Positions 34,759 through 43,821 of a stretch of DNA of 64,000 nucleotides are shown in pieces. The notes under the pieces were generated by a model that saw nothing but the letters and a program-made list of their open reading frames with translations, was not told the origin of the DNA and ran no database searches. The stretch's first letter is position 1. The number at the start of each line of letters is the position of its first letter. The translations under genes were made by a program, and so were the position numbers. The stretch comes from Lactobacillus colini (GTDB lineage: Bacteria > Bacillota > Bacilli > Lactobacillales > Lactobacillaceae), in NCBI RefSeq assembly GCF_017874575.1, contig NZ_JAGGLU010000001.1:124001-188000 (forward strand), given 5' to 3'.

Positions 34759-35680
34759 TTATGCAGCTTGGTCAGAATATCGTGAAAAATTGCATCAGAT
34801 TAATGCTAAAGCTGAAAAAGCTATGGACGATTTTATGAAGGCTAATTGGCCAGCAGATAGTCAAGCAATGATTGATTACGCATATTCATTAACTCAACAT
34901 TATGGTAGTGCTGCAGCAGAGTTAGCATGTAGAATGTATGACAAGACGGCTAAGGCTAGCGGTGTAAGTGTCCCAAGTGCTGAACCAGCAGAATTAGCTT
35001 CTTATGAAGATGTTCAAAAGGGTGTTTATGGAACTTTAAAAAATCCTAGGGAAACTCCTAGAATGGTAAACCGATTAGTAAAACGAACAGCTGCAGATAC
35101 TACTTTAAAAAATGCAATAAGAGACAAAGCACAGTGGGCTTGGATTCCAAGCGGAGAAACTTGTGCTTTTTGTTTGACCTTAGCAAGCCGTGGTTGGCAA
35201 AATGCTTCGAAGAAAGTATTAAAGGGTAATCATGCTGAACACATTCATGCCAACTGTGATTGTAATTTTCAAATTAGGTTTAGCGAAAAGGACACTGTTG
35301 AAGGATATGATCCAGATAAATATCTAAAGATGTATGAAAATGCTGAAGGTAATAGTCCAGAAGATAAGATTAACGCTTTAAGGCGGGAACATTACAAAAT
35401 TTCTTCAGATCATAGTATGCCTAAGACTGGTGAGCCTTTGTCTATTTTGGATCATAAAAATAAAAATGGAATCATTGATAAAAGAAGATTTTATGATGAA
35501 CATGGTATAATGAATTTAGATATCCATACTACAAATCATGGAAACCAAAAGCATCATGACTACGGTAAGCACGGAGAGCATGCACATGATTATGTTTTTG
35601 ATAATAAAGGAAATTTCATTTCTAAAAACACACGGGAATTGACTGAAGAAGAGAGAAAGGAGAATAAGGATATATTATGA
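34748..35680 (+). CDS. Minor head (MuF/VG15-like) protein with toxin-like C-terminal domain
   Basis: 310-aa protein. Residues 1-190 resemble phage minor head proteins, including GETCAFCLTLASRGW and HIHANCDCNFQIRF, a Cys/His cluster. After a linker, residues about 215-310 form a separate module (PLSILDHKNKNGIIDKRRFYDEHG, MNLDIHTTNHGNQKHH, then HGEHAHDYVFDNKG). The RRFYDxxGxxxxDIxxxNHGN pattern recalls C-terminal modules of polymorphic toxins. A 79-aa gene overlapping the stop follows, as an immunity gene would. Head-morphogenesis role is solid; toxin role is inferred. Confidence 0.8.
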   Translation: MRVSYAAWSEYREKLHQINAKAEKAMDDFMKANWPADSQAMIDYAYSLTQHYGSAAAELACRMYDKTAKASGVSVPSAEPAELASYEDVQKGVYGTLKNPRETPRMVNRLVKRTAADTTLKNAIRDKAQWAWIPSGETCAFCLTLASRGWQNASKKVLKGNHAEHIHANCDCNFQIRFSEKDTVEGYDPDKYLKMYENAEGNSPEDKINALRREHYKISSDHSMPKTGEPLSILDHKNKNGIIDKRRFYDEHGIMNLDIHTTNHGNQKHHDYGKHGEHAHDYVFDNKGNFISKNTRELTEEERKENKDIL

Positions 35681-35916
35681 AACTACAACAATTAAAAGAT
35701 TACCTTGACGATTATTCTTTAGATTTTTATTTTCAAGTAAATAAAAAAGACTGTGGTATTGAAACCGAAGTAAAAAATTATATCCCTACTTTCACTCTTT
35801 GGTATGGCGATTTTTATAGAGATTATAAAGACAAAGATTTATTAGTTAACGACAAAATTTTTGATGGAAAATCTTTGAGGCAATTATTGCCTAAATTAAA
35901 TATAGAAGTGTATTAA
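35677..35916 (+). CDS. Putative immunity protein for the head-protein toxin domain
   Basis: 79-aa acidic protein (LKDYLDDYSLDFYFQVNKKDCGIETEVKNYIPTFTLWYGDFYRDY, ending DGKSLRQLLPKLNIEVY) whose ATG overlaps the stop of the toxin-like head protein by 4 bp. Small size, acidity and tight coupling suggest a cognate immunity protein. No catalytic motif is seen. Confidence 0.6.
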   Translation: MKLQQLKDYLDDYSLDFYFQVNKKDCGIETEVKNYIPTFTLWYGDFYRDYKDKDLLVNDKIFDGKSLRQLLPKLNIEVY

Positions 35917-35917
35917 T

Positions 35918-36271
35918 ATGTCTAAAGACGATTATGATGTTCTAGCCTTTAAAGTTCTTTTATATCTGTATGCTATTTTTAAAGGCAAGCAAGTATTCGA
36001 CATCAATATATTTAAAAAAGCTGTCACTAATATTGATGATGGCTATTTAAATAGAATTCTATCTATGATGAAGGATGAAAAATTAATTCAAGGATTGGCT
36101 TTTCAAAAAGTTTGGGGCAATGAAAAGATTATCATCAATGATTTAAGTGATATGTCGATTACCAGCGATGGAATACATTATTTACTTGAAAATAAGAGAA
36201 TGACCAAGGTTAAAAAATTATTATTGAATCAGACTGGAACAATAGGAAGTTTAATAAAAATGATATTTTAA
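35918..36271 (+). CDS. YjcQ-like winged-helix protein
   Basis: 117-aa protein resembling the YjcQ family (YDVLAFKVLLYLYAIFKGKQVFD, LNRILSMMKDEKLIQGL, ITSDGIHYLLENKRM), a winged-helix fold found in prophages. It lies between the toxin/immunity pair and a terminator, so it belongs to the inserted cassette rather than the core head genes. It could regulate that cassette; unproven. Confidence 0.7.
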   Translation: MSKDDYDVLAFKVLLYLYAIFKGKQVFDINIFKKAVTNIDDGYLNRILSMMKDEKLIQGLAFQKVWGNEKIIINDLSDMSITSDGIHYLLENKRMTKVKKLLLNQTGTIGSLIKMIF

Positions 36272-36298
36272 GCGATTAACGAAAGTTGATCGCTTTTT
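36270..36298 (+). terminator. Terminator inside the head gene cluster
   Basis: AAGCGATTAAC pairs with GTTGATCGCTT around a GAAA tetraloop, followed by TTTTT. It splits the late operon after the toxin cassette, unusual within a head-gene block. Confidence 0.8.
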
Positions 36299-36367
36299 AT
36301 TTTGGCAACGCGTGCCACCTTAGTGAAAAACGCGGTATTTTTACACTCATTTAGGAGGAATTTTGTC

Positions 36368-36838
36368 ATGGACGACAACAAAACTGTGGATCAGGTAAAG
36401 ACCTTTACGCAAGAAGAATTAGATCAAGTAGTTAAAGAGCGTGTAGCACGTGAACGCGCAAAGTATAGTGACTATGATGATTTAAAAACTAAAGCTGGAA
36501 AATTTGATGAAATTGAAGAGGCTAATAAATCAGAATTAGAAAAATTAACTGAAACTAACCAAAAACTTCAATCTCAAATTGATAACTTTAATAAAGCTAA
36601 CACCTTGCGTGAAGCACAAGATAAAGTTGCTGCTGAAACAGGATTACCACTATCAGTAGTTAAAACTTTATCGGGTAAGAATGTGGATGAATTAACCCAA
36701 AGTGCAAAAACGATTTTAGATTTTAATAAAAATCAAGGTAGTTCATATCCACGGGTTAAAAATTCAAGTAGTAGTAAATCTAGACCAGTATCTAAAGAAA
36801 ATGAATTTTTAGACTGGTTGAATAGTAATTTAAAATAG
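36368..36838 (+). CDS. Scaffolding protein (DUF4355-like)
   Basis: 156-aa highly charged coiled-coil protein (VKERVARERAKYSDYDDLKTKAGKFDEIEEANKSELEKLTETNQKLQSQI) of the phage scaffold type that guides procapsid assembly. ATG 36368 has TAGGAGGAATT upstream. It directly precedes the capsid gene, the normal order. Confidence 0.85.
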   Translation: MDDNKTVDQVKTFTQEELDQVVKERVARERAKYSDYDDLKTKAGKFDEIEEANKSELEKLTETNQKLQSQIDNFNKANTLREAQDKVAAETGLPLSVVKTLSGKNVDELTQSAKTILDFNKNQGSSYPRVKNSSSSKSRPVSKENEFLDWLNSNLK

Positions 36839-36847
36839 GAGAAAGAT

Positions 36848-37723
36848 ATGGCAAATTTAGATTATGCAACTGACAAGTCAATTGAATTACCAGCAGAGTT
36901 TGCGAGTGAAATTATTCAAAAAACACAAGAATCTTCTGCAATTATGCAATTAGCAAGAAAGGTGAATCTTCCTGGAACTGGTGTAGATGTTCCAGTAATT
37001 ATGAGTGATCCAGAAGCTTCATGGGTAGGTAGCGAAACAGATCAGCGTTCAGTATCAACTGGTAAGCTTGAGACTAAGCAATTAAGACCATATATTCTAT
37101 CTGTAATTGTTCCGTTCTCAAATAAGTTTAGACGAGATGCTGCAGGATTATATAGTGCAATTGTAAATCGTTTACCAGGTGCTTTATCTAAGAAGTTTGA
37201 TGAAACTGTTATGGGATCAGTTACTAAGCCTGGCGATAAGTTTGATAACTTTTCTAATGCAGTTAAACAAGTTTTAACTAAGGAAGATGCTTACAATACT
37301 TTAGTAGCAGCAGATGCAGATGTTTCAGCTCATGATGGTGTAGTAAATGGATATGTCTTGTCACCTAAAGCACGTTCTATTCTTTTAACCGCAACCGATA
37401 ATAATAAGCGACCATTATTTATTAATAATGTTTCTGATGGTGCGATTCCAATGATTTTGGGTTCTCAAGTAATTCAATCACGTGGAGCTTATTCAAAAGG
37501 TGACTCTGAGAGTATAGTTGGAGTAGTTGGTGATTGGACTAAAGCAGTGTACGGGACAGTTGAAGGTGTAAATGTAACTCTATCTGACCAAGCTACATTA
37601 GTTGATGGTGAAACTACTATTAATTTATTCCAACAAGGTATGTTTGCGGTTAAAGCTGAAATTGAATTAGGATTCCGTGCAGATACTTCAGTATTTAATA
37701 CTTTAGCTATTACCAATGCATAA
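36848..37723 (+). CDS. Major capsid protein (HK97 fold)
   Basis: 291-aa protein: SIELPAEFASEIIQKTQESSAIMQLARKVNLPGTGVDVPVI is the usual N-terminal arm, later YVLSPKARSILLTATDNNKRPLF and the C-terminal FNTLAITNA. It forms the icosahedral shell. AGGAGAAAG precedes the ATG and codon use is biased, consistent with high expression. Confidence 0.92.
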   Translation: MANLDYATDKSIELPAEFASEIIQKTQESSAIMQLARKVNLPGTGVDVPVIMSDPEASWVGSETDQRSVSTGKLETKQLRPYILSVIVPFSNKFRRDAAGLYSAIVNRLPGALSKKFDETVMGSVTKPGDKFDNFSNAVKQVLTKEDAYNTLVAADADVSAHDGVVNGYVLSPKARSILLTATDNNKRPLFINNVSDGAIPMILGSQVIQSRGAYSKGDSESIVGVVGDWTKAVYGTVEGVNVTLSDQATLVDGETTINLFQQGMFAVKAEIELGFRADTSVFNTLAITNA

Positions 37724-37736
37724 GGGGGTATTTTAA

Positions 37737-37898
37737 ATGATTAAGTTGATTACTGATTTTGGTACTGTTGCTTTTGTTCCTGAGGATAAGAAAGCAGAGT
37801 ATTTAGAGCGTGGTTATACGGAACCGGAGAAACCAAAGAAAAAGATTCCTAAAAATAAAGAGGAAAAGGTTCCTAAAAATAATAAAGAGGAAAAATAA
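37737..37898 (+). CDS. Small basic/acidic protein downstream of capsid
   Basis: 53-aa ORF (IKLITDFGTVAFVPEDKKAEYLERGYTEPEKPKKK, then PKN/KEEK tandem repeats) behind GGGGGTATT. In many siphophages such a short ORF follows the capsid gene and may be a head fibre or accessory protein. TAATG overlap with the next gene supports translation. Confidence 0.65.
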   Translation: MIKLITDFGTVAFVPEDKKAEYLERGYTEPEKPKKKIPKNKEEKVPKNNKEEK

Positions 37899-38272
37899 TG
37901 TCTTATGCGACAGTTGACGATGTAGCAGCAAGTTTTAGAGAACTTACTGAAGTGGAAAAAGTACAGGCAGAGGCGTTACTTAAAGAGGCAGCTGTAGTAG
38001 TTGATGCATATAGCAAAAAAGCCACTGATGATGCTAAAAAAGTTGTATCTTGCCGCCTTGTTAGACGTCAGTTAGGTGATGGACAGTCTACTGGCTTACC
38101 AATTGGTGCTACTCAAGGGACAATGTCAGCTTTAGGCTATTCTCAATCTTGGACAGTAGGCAGTGGTTCCTATGGTGAGATGTACTTAACTAAGCTTGAT
38201 AAAAAGCTGCTTGGCACAGCCACTAAACTAGGTATGGTTTCACCTTGGGAGGATTCACATGATAGCAACTGA
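37898..38272 (+). CDS. Head-tail connector (gp19/gp15-like)
   Basis: 124-aa helical connector (MSYATVDDVAASFRELTEVEKVQAEALLKEAAVVVDAYS) that attaches beneath the portal. Fits the Gp19/Gp15/Gp42 family by sequence start and place. It overlaps the previous and next genes. Confidence 0.8.
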   Translation: MSYATVDDVAASFRELTEVEKVQAEALLKEAAVVVDAYSKKATDDAKKVVSCRLVRRQLGDGQSTGLPIGATQGTMSALGYSQSWTVGSGSYGEMYLTKLDKKLLGTATKLGMVSPWEDSHDSN

Positions 38273-38591
38273 AACAGTGATTTTGATTACTAAAATTCAA
38301 ACTGGTGTAGACGATTTTAATGCTCCGGTTTATCAAGAAGAAAAAATTAAAGTCGATGATGTAGTTGTTGGATCCCCTACATTTGAGGAACAAGTTTCAG
38401 ACTTAAATCTTACAGGTAAACATCTAACTTTTATTCTCGGCATCCCTAAAGGGGATAAGAATAAGTGGGAAGATAGTGAGGTTTTAATTCGAGGACATCG
38501 GTTCCAGACTTATGGTCCAGTTTTAGAACAAACTGAAGCTAATGTTCCTTTGAGATGGAATAAGCAAGTAAAGGTGGAATTGTATGAGTGA
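38259..38591 (+). CDS. Head closure / stopper protein
   Basis: 110-aa beta-rich protein (TVILITKIQTGVDDFNAPVYQEEKIKVDDVVVG, ending WNKQVKVELYE) at the position of the SPP1 gp16-like head-completion stopper. Overlaps its neighbours by 14 and 8 bp. Confidence 0.75.
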   Translation: MIATETVILITKIQTGVDDFNAPVYQEEKIKVDDVVVGSPTFEEQVSDLNLTGKHLTFILGIPKGDKNKWEDSEVLIRGHRFQTYGPVLEQTEANVPLRWNKQVKVELYE

Positions 38592-38829
38592 TATTAAATT
38601 TACTCTAAATAGATCTGGTGTACGTGAACTTCTTAAAGGTTCGGCGATGCAAAATATGCTTACTAAGATGGGGAATGATGTCGCTAGTCGTGCAGGTAGT
38701 GATTATAAGGCAGTTACCTCTGTAAAAGGTACGCGTGCAATTAACACCATCATGCCCGATTCAGTACAAGCCCACTACAAAAATTTAAAGCATAATACGC
38801 TTTTAAAAGCTTTAGGTGGTGGTAATTAA
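38584..38829 (+). CDS. HK97 gp10-like tail completion protein (short)
   Basis: 81-aa protein (FTLNRSGVRELLKGSAMQNMLTKMGNDVASRAG) of the gp10/tail-component type. It is shorter than usual members (about 110-140 aa), but context between stopper and tail terminator supports the call. Confidence 0.7.
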   Translation: MSDIKFTLNRSGVRELLKGSAMQNMLTKMGNDVASRAGSDYKAVTSVKGTRAINTIMPDSVQAHYKNLKHNTLLKALGGGN

Positions 38830-39152
38830 TGATTGAAATTGATTTAGTTCATTACTTATCTAGCCACAACTTCAAATGCGGGTTAGAAAGACAAAAAAAT
38901 ATTGATGTAATATTAGAAAAAACTGGTGGTCAACTTAAGGATCACCAGTTTTTGCATATATTTGCTATTCAAACTTATGGATCAAGCAAGCAAAAAGCCG
39001 CTGAGTTAGCTTATCAGGTAATGAATGTAATGTTAGCTTGGATGTCTAATAGAGTTGCTAATGTTGTCTTAAATGCTGGACCATATGATTTTACGGATAC
39101 TAGTACAAAAGAATATCGCTACCAAGCGGTATATGAAATTTACGAATTTTAG
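38829..39152 (+). CDS. Minor capsid / tail terminator protein
   Basis: 107-aa protein (IEIDLVHYLSSHNFKCGLERQKNIDVILEKTGG, ending YRYQAVYEIYEF) in the place of the tail-terminator (gpU-like) protein, which caps the tail tube. Family resemblance is modest; synteny is strong. Confidence 0.7.
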   Translation: MIEIDLVHYLSSHNFKCGLERQKNIDVILEKTGGQLKDHQFLHIFAIQTYGSSKQKAAELAYQVMNVMLAWMSNRVANVVLNAGPYDFTDTSTKEYRYQAVYEIYEF

Positions 39153-39163
39153 GAGGAAACGCA

Positions 39164-39739
39164 ATGTCAGATGTAAATTTAGTTTCTACTTTTAAACCAG
39201 ATTTAGCAGGAGCAGTAAGTTATGCACCAGTTGGCACAACTTTACCAACTGATGCTACCACTGCATTAGATGCTAAATTTACTAAGCTAGGATATATATC
39301 TGAAGATGGTATGACAAAAGCTTCGGATTTTGATAGTGATACAGAGAAGGCTTGGGGTGGTGCCGTAGTTAATAACGTTTTCAATGGTAAAACTATTACC
39401 TTTGAATTCAAGTTAATTGAGTTATTAAACAAGGCAGTTAATCAAGCTGTATTTGGTCCAGATAATGTTACTGGCGACTTAGATACAGGTATGGTAGTTA
39501 AAGATACTAACACTGAGCCTGAAACATTTTCTTGGATTGTGGATACTATTGCAAAAAATGGAACGCTAGTAAGGATTGTTATTCCAAGTGCTTCTATTAC
39601 TGATATGGACGATTTAGTTTTTGCAACTAGCGAAAGTGCAGGTTATGACATTACTATTACTGCAAATCCAGATGATAAAGGTGTTACTAATTACACTTAT
39701 ATGAAATCAGTAACTAACAGTGTTGAGAAAGAGAGTTAA
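39164..39739 (+). CDS. Major tail protein
   Basis: 191-aa tail-tube subunit. It has the usual N-terminal GAVSYAPVGTTLPTDATTALDAKFTKLGYISEDGM, followed by beta-rich sequence ending in a DITITANPDDKGVTNYTY stretch. AGGAGGAAACGC is a strong ribosome binding site, consistent with a major structural protein. Confidence 0.92.
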   Translation: MSDVNLVSTFKPDLAGAVSYAPVGTTLPTDATTALDAKFTKLGYISEDGMTKASDFDSDTEKAWGGAVVNNVFNGKTITFEFKLIELLNKAVNQAVFGPDNVTGDLDTGMVVKDTNTEPETFSWIVDTIAKNGTLVRIVIPSASITDMDDLVFATSESAGYDITITANPDDKGVTNYTYMKSVTNSVEKES

Positions 39740-39743
39740 TTAA

Positions 39744-40031
39744 ATGGCAAAGAATCGAAAGCAATATTTTGAGGGCGTGACAAAGACAGGATTTCGTTAT
39801 CATGTAGAGCGAGATGTTATTGATGATATGGAATTGATTGATTTACTTGCTGACTTAGAAGATGGAAGTATTTCAGCCTTGCCCAAAATTTTAGTAAAGC
39901 TTCTAGGTGAAAAACAAAAACGAGCTTTATATGACCACTGTAAAGATAAGATGTCTAGTAGAATTCCTTCTTCAAAAGTTATGTCTGAAATCCAAGATAT
40001 TATGACTAACCCAAATTTAAAAAAGTCCTAA
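39744..40031 (+). CDS. Tail assembly chaperone, G product
   Basis: 95-aa chaperone (FEGVTKTGFRYHVERDVIDDMELIDLLADLEDGSISALPKILVKLLG) that coats the tape measure during tail assembly. It ends at TAA 40029 immediately after a slippery sequence, and a fraction of ribosomes should shift -1 into the next frame to give a 222-aa G-T fusion. Confidence 0.88.
   Translation: MAKNRKQYFEGVTKTGFRYHVERDVIDDMELIDLLADLEDGSISALPKILVKLLGEKQKRALYDHCKDKMSSRIPSSKVMSEIQDIMTNPNLKKS
40016..40025 (+). promoter_or_regulatory. Programmed -1 ribosomal frameshift site
   Basis: TTTAAAAAAG contains both T TTA AAA (40016-40022) and A AAA AAG (40019-40025) in the correct phase of the G frame. A -1 shift leads directly into KVLILYAMLNLDRDALECDF and the following ORF. 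No ribosome binding site precedes the ATG at 40043, so frameshifting is the likely only route to it. Confidence 0.88.
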
Positions 40032-40042
40032 TTCTTTATGCA

Positions 40043-40411
40043 ATGTTAAATCTTGATAGGGATGCATTAGAATGTGATTTTGCTGAAACCTATCACTTAT
40101 ATAACATTGAAGAATTAGGATTAAGAAAATTATCAATTTATGCTTATGGTTTACCAGAAAATAGCCGAATAAAGCAGAAAATTAGTGGCGAAAAAGTTTC
40201 AACTGATACTTATCTATTAGCCATGGCTGTTGATTCTCTCCAATTGTTAGTTTGGTCAAAAACTAAAGATGCGCAACATGGAATTAATCGGCCTAAGTCA
40301 ATTGCCAAGGCATTTATTTCTACTAAAAATGACAATCGAACTTATAAGAGTGGGCAAGAATTCGAACAAGCTCGTGCAGCAATTTTAAGAGAAATAGAAG
40401 GCGGTGAGTAG
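40043..40411 (+). CDS. Tail assembly chaperone, T part (DUF5361-like), made by frameshift
   Basis: 122-aa frame (LNLDRDALECDFAETYHLYNIEELGLRKLSIYAYGL, ending QEFEQARAAILREIEGGE) matching the phage tail chaperone T domain. Read through the -1 site it would be fused to the G product: 94 G-frame codons plus 128 more. The listed ATG is only the first in-frame one. Confidence 0.82.
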   Translation: MLNLDRDALECDFAETYHLYNIEELGLRKLSIYAYGLPENSRIKQKISGEKVSTDTYLLAMAVDSLQLLVWSKTKDAQHGINRPKSIAKAFISTKNDNRTYKSGQEFEQARAAILREIEGGE

Positions 40412-43063
40412 ATGGCTGATATAGGTAAGGCGTATGTTCAAATTGTTCCTAGTGCTAAAGGGATTAAAGGTCAAGTTGAAGCAATTTTAGGCAAAGAAAT
40501 TCCAGCAGCTGGTAATTCTGGCGGTGAAAGTTTAGGTAGTTCAATTATTGGCAAAATGAAAGCCGTGATAGGTGCCGCAGCAATAGGTAAATTTATTGGG
40601 TCTGCAGTTACCCAAGGCGGTAAACTCCAGCAGTCACTAGGTGGGGTTGAAACTTTATTTAAAAATTCCGCTGGTATTGTTAAAGCTAACGCAACTAACG
40701 CTTTCAAAACGGCAGGTATGAGTGCTAATGATTACATGGAAAATGTAACTAGTTTTAGTGCCAGTTTGATAAGTTCTTTAGGTGGTAATACTAAAGATGC
40801 TGCTAACCTAGCAAACGTAGCCATGGTTGATATGTCAGATAATGCCAACAAAATGGGTACGAATCTTGATACTATTAACCAGACTTATCAATCCTTAGCC
40901 CGCGGTAATTATGCGATGTTAGATAACCTTAAACTGGGTTATGGTGGTACAAAATCCGAAATGGAGCGCTTAATGGCTGATGCTGAAAAGCTGACTGGTG
41001 AACACTACACTGTCGGTGATTTTGCTGATACAGTCAAAGCAATCCATGCAGTGCAAAAATCCTTAGGTATAACGGGTACAACCGCCAAAGAAGCTAGTCA
41101 AACCTTGGAAGGATCTTTCAATATGTTGAAAGGTTCATGGCAGAATTTTTTAGGTGCCTTAACAGGTGAAAGTCCTATTCCAGTAAAACAGGCTTTAGAT
41201 GATTTGATTTCATCGGCAGGTACATTTTTAAGTAACTTGTCTCCAATGATCTTGCAAACACTGCAGGGTATTGGGGATGCTATTATGCAAGCGATCGGTA
41301 AGTTGCCTGCTCAGTTTCAACCGATAGCAGCAGGAGCGGCTGGATTCATCGGGGCTTTTATGGCATTTAAGAGTGTGATCTCCATAGTAAATATGGTTAA
41401 AAATTCTATGGTTGCACTTAACACTGTAATGATGGCTAATCCGTATATTCTTCTTGCTGCAGCAATAGCAGGTGTAGTAGCAGGTTTGATTTACTTCTTT
41501 ACACAGACTAAAACTGGTAGGCAGTTGTGGCAACAATTTACTGATTTTCTTGGTAATGCTTGGAATAATTTGGTTAATATTGCTACCAATATTTGGAATT
41601 CAATAACTCAAGCTTTTCAGGGGCCAATTCAAATAATTCAAACAGCTTGGCAAGGAATATCAACCTTCTTTAGTAATTTATGGAACACTATTGTCACGGT
41701 TGCCTCTAATGTATGGAATAGCTTTATTACTGGTATGCAACCAATTATTATGGCTATTCAAAATTTATGGAATGCATTAGGACCATTTTTTAGTACTCTT
41801 TGGAATACGATAGTTACAGTTGCAACTACTATATGGAATACCTTGGTTATGATTATGCAGCCGATAATCACGACTATTTCGACAATTTGGCAGACACTAA
41901 GCCCAATATTCCAAGCGGTTATGACAACTATTCAAACAATCTGGCAAACGGCTTGGACTATAATTTCTACTGTTGTTCAAACTATCTGGACGGTAATTTC
42001 AACTATAGTTTCAACTGCAATTAATGTTGTTGCTGGCATAATTAGAGCTGTTACAGCAATTATGAAAGGCGATTGGTCTGCAGCTTGGAATGCAATCAAA
42101 GGTGTTGCCCAAACTATTTGGAATGGTATTAAAACTGTTGCTCAAACCATTTTTAATGCCATTAAATCAGTTATTACTACGGTTTGGAATGGCATTAAGT
42201 CTGTAACTTCTTCAATTTGGAACGGCATTAAGGGTGTTGTTTCTAATTTATGGAATGGACTTAAGTCCTTAGCGAGTTCCATTTTCAATAGTATTAAGTC
42301 GGTTATTACTAATATTTGGAACAGTATCAAATCTGTTACTTCAAGTATTTGGAATGGAATAAAGTCAACTGTTTCAGGTATCTGGAATGGAATAAAATCA
42401 TTGGCTAAGTCAGTATTTGATGGTATTAAATCAACTATTTCTAACATCTGGAATACTGTAAAGTCTACAACTGTTAATACTTGGAATAATATTAGATCAT
42501 CAGCCTCCAATATATGGAATGCAATAAAAACGGCTATTACTCGGCCAATTGAAACTGCTAAATCAACTGTAAGTAATATCATTGACCGTATCAAGGGTAT
42601 TTTGAAAAGCGTTGGCAATGTAAACTTATTCTCAGCTGGTAAAGCTATAATTGATGGTTTTGTTAAAGGCTTGCAATCGGCTTGGGAAGCAGGTAAGAAG
42701 TTCGTTGGTGGAATTGGTAATTGGATTAAGCAACATAAAGGTCCTATTCAATATGACCGAAAGCTTTTAATTCCAGCAGGTCATGCAATTATGCAAGGAT
42801 TTGGTCAAGGATTACAAGATCAATTTAAAGAAGTTCAATCCTTGATAGGCAGCGTAACCGGTCAAATTTCAACTAATGTTAATGCCAATATTTCTAGATA
42901 TAATCCTGATTCAAGTAACTTCAAGAATGGTGATTCTACTTCAATAGAAGCTCCAACAACAATTAATGTTTATGCATCAAAAGACCAAGACGAAGAAGAA
43001 ATAGCCAATAGGGTAATGGATAAGATGAGCAGAATTTACAGGCGTAAGAAGGCGGTGATTTAG
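40412..43063 (+). CDS. Tail tape measure protein
   Basis: 883-aa protein determining tail length and passing into the host envelope. The N-terminal phage-related domain ([21 protein letters not shown]) is followed by a hydrophobic patch around 300-360, then a long tract with regularly spaced Trp ([17 protein letters not shown] type, about every 11-18 residues) up to about residue 720. The C-terminus is charged. It lacks the lytic transglycosylase or peptidase domain found in some relatives. Confidence 0.93.
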   Translation: MADIGKAYVQIVPSAKGIKGQVEAILGKEIPAAGNSGGESLGSSIIGKMKAVIGAAAIGKFIGSAVTQGGKLQQSLGGVETLFKNSAGIVKANATNAFKTAGMSANDYMENVTSFSASLISSLGGNTKDAANLANVAMVDMSDNANKMGTNLDTINQTYQSLARGNYAMLDNLKLGYGGTKSEMERLMADAEKLTGEHYTVGDFADTVKAIHAVQKSLGITGTTAKEASQTLEGSFNMLKGSWQNFLGALTGESPIPVKQALDDLISSAGTFLSNLSPMILQTLQGIGDAIMQAIGKLPAQFQPIAAGAAGFIGAFMAFKSVISIVNMVKNSMVALNTVMMANPYILLAAAIAGVVAGLIYFFTQTKTGRQLWQQFTDFLGNAWNNLVNIATNIWNSITQAFQGPIQIIQTAWQGISTFFSNLWNTIVTVASNVWNSFITGMQPIIMAIQNLWNALGPFFSTLWNTIVTVATTIWNTLVMIMQPIITTISTIWQTLSPIFQAVMTTIQTIWQTAWTIISTVVQTIWTVISTIVSTAINVVAGIIRAVTAIMKGDWSAAWNAIKGVAQTIWNGIKTVAQTIFNAIKSVITTVWNGIKSVTSSIWNGIKGVVSNLWNGLKSLASSIFNSIKSVITNIWNSIKSVTSSIWNGIKSTVSGIWNGIKSLAKSVFDGIKSTISNIWNTVKSTTVNTWNNIRSSASNIWNAIKTAITRPIETAKSTVSNIIDRIKGILKSVGNVNLFSAGKAIIDGFVKGLQSAWEAGKKFVGGIGNWIKQHKGPIQYDRKLLIPAGHAIMQGFGQGLQDQFKEVQSLIGSVTGQISTNVNANISRYNPDSSNFKNGDSTSIEAPTTINVYASKDQDEEEIANRVMDKMSRIYRRKKAVI

Positions 43064-43821
43064 TGCAAAAGTTAAAAATTGATGGTATAGATTTAGGTAC
43101 TATTGGGATGTATATTTCACAAACTCAAGTTTTCAACGCACCCAAGAATCGGTTTGAAACTATTAGTATTCCGGGTCGCAATGGTGATTTAGTAACAGGC
43201 GAAGAAGCGTGGGATAACATTAAAGTTAGCTATAACTGTTATGTTCCTAAAAATGCTAAGCAAGTAATTGAGTACTTGAAGCAATTACTTTTCAATACCT
43301 CTGGTTATGTTCGCATAGAGGATACAATAAATGGAGATAAATTTAGATTAGGATTTTATGATTCTGGTTTGGATGATATTTCTATGTCTTTAAATGCAAT
43401 TCAAGCAAGTTTCACTTTGACTTTTAATTGTAAGCCACAGCACTTTTTAAGAATCGGCGAAACTTGGTATGATTTTTTAAATAAGACTTCTAGCGGTGCG
43501 GTTAACCAAGTAAGAAACTTGCCTATTTTTTCTAGCCCTACTACGTTCCCATCATCGCCAATCATAAAAGTTTTAACTAATAACCAGTGGGGCTATTTTA
43601 AAATCGATGATGAAAAAATCGAAGTTGCTAATCTGCATAATAAAGTTTTAGTAATTGATACAGAAACTTTAAATTGTTTTGATGAGAATGGAAACTTGCA
43701 AAATGATTGTGTAAAGTTTTCATTTAATAAATCATTAAAAGTTAATTTCAATACTGCTAAGACACAATGCACTGATAATATAAGTAGAATTAGGGTTCAA
43801 CCGAGGTGGTTCACACTATGA
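43063..43821 (+). CDS. Distal tail protein (Dit)
   Basis: 252-aa siphovirus distal tail protein (KLKIDGIDLGTIGMYISQTQVFNAPKNRFETISIPGRNGDLV; later INGDKFRLGFYDSGL and FTLTFNCKPQHFLR), forming the hexameric hub between tail tube and Tal/baseplate. GTG 43063 overlaps the tape-measure stop. Confidence 0.92.
   Translation: MQKLKIDGIDLGTIGMYISQTQVFNAPKNRFETISIPGRNGDLVTGEEAWDNIKVSYNCYVPKNAKQVIEYLKQLLFNTSGYVRIEDTINGDKFRLGFYDSGLDDISMSLNAIQASFTLTFNCKPQHFLRIGETWYDFLNKTSSGAVNQVRNLPIFSSPTTFPSSPIIKVLTNNQWGYFKIDDEKIEVANLHNKVLVIDTETLNCFDENGNLQNDCVKFSFNKSLKVNFNTAKTQCTDNISRIRVQPRWFTL

Noticed and set aside
41562-42500. Repetitive DNA that might be a CRISPR-like or satellite array
   Set aside because: The periodicity is protein-coding (Trp-rich tape measure repeats) with diverged codons, no constant repeat/spacer structure and no cas genes nearby.
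42142-42618. 158-aa minus-strand ORF opposite the tape measure gene
   Set aside because: It mirrors the periodic Trp/Ile repeats of the tape measure gene, has no ribosome binding site, and its low-complexity protein reflects that repeat.
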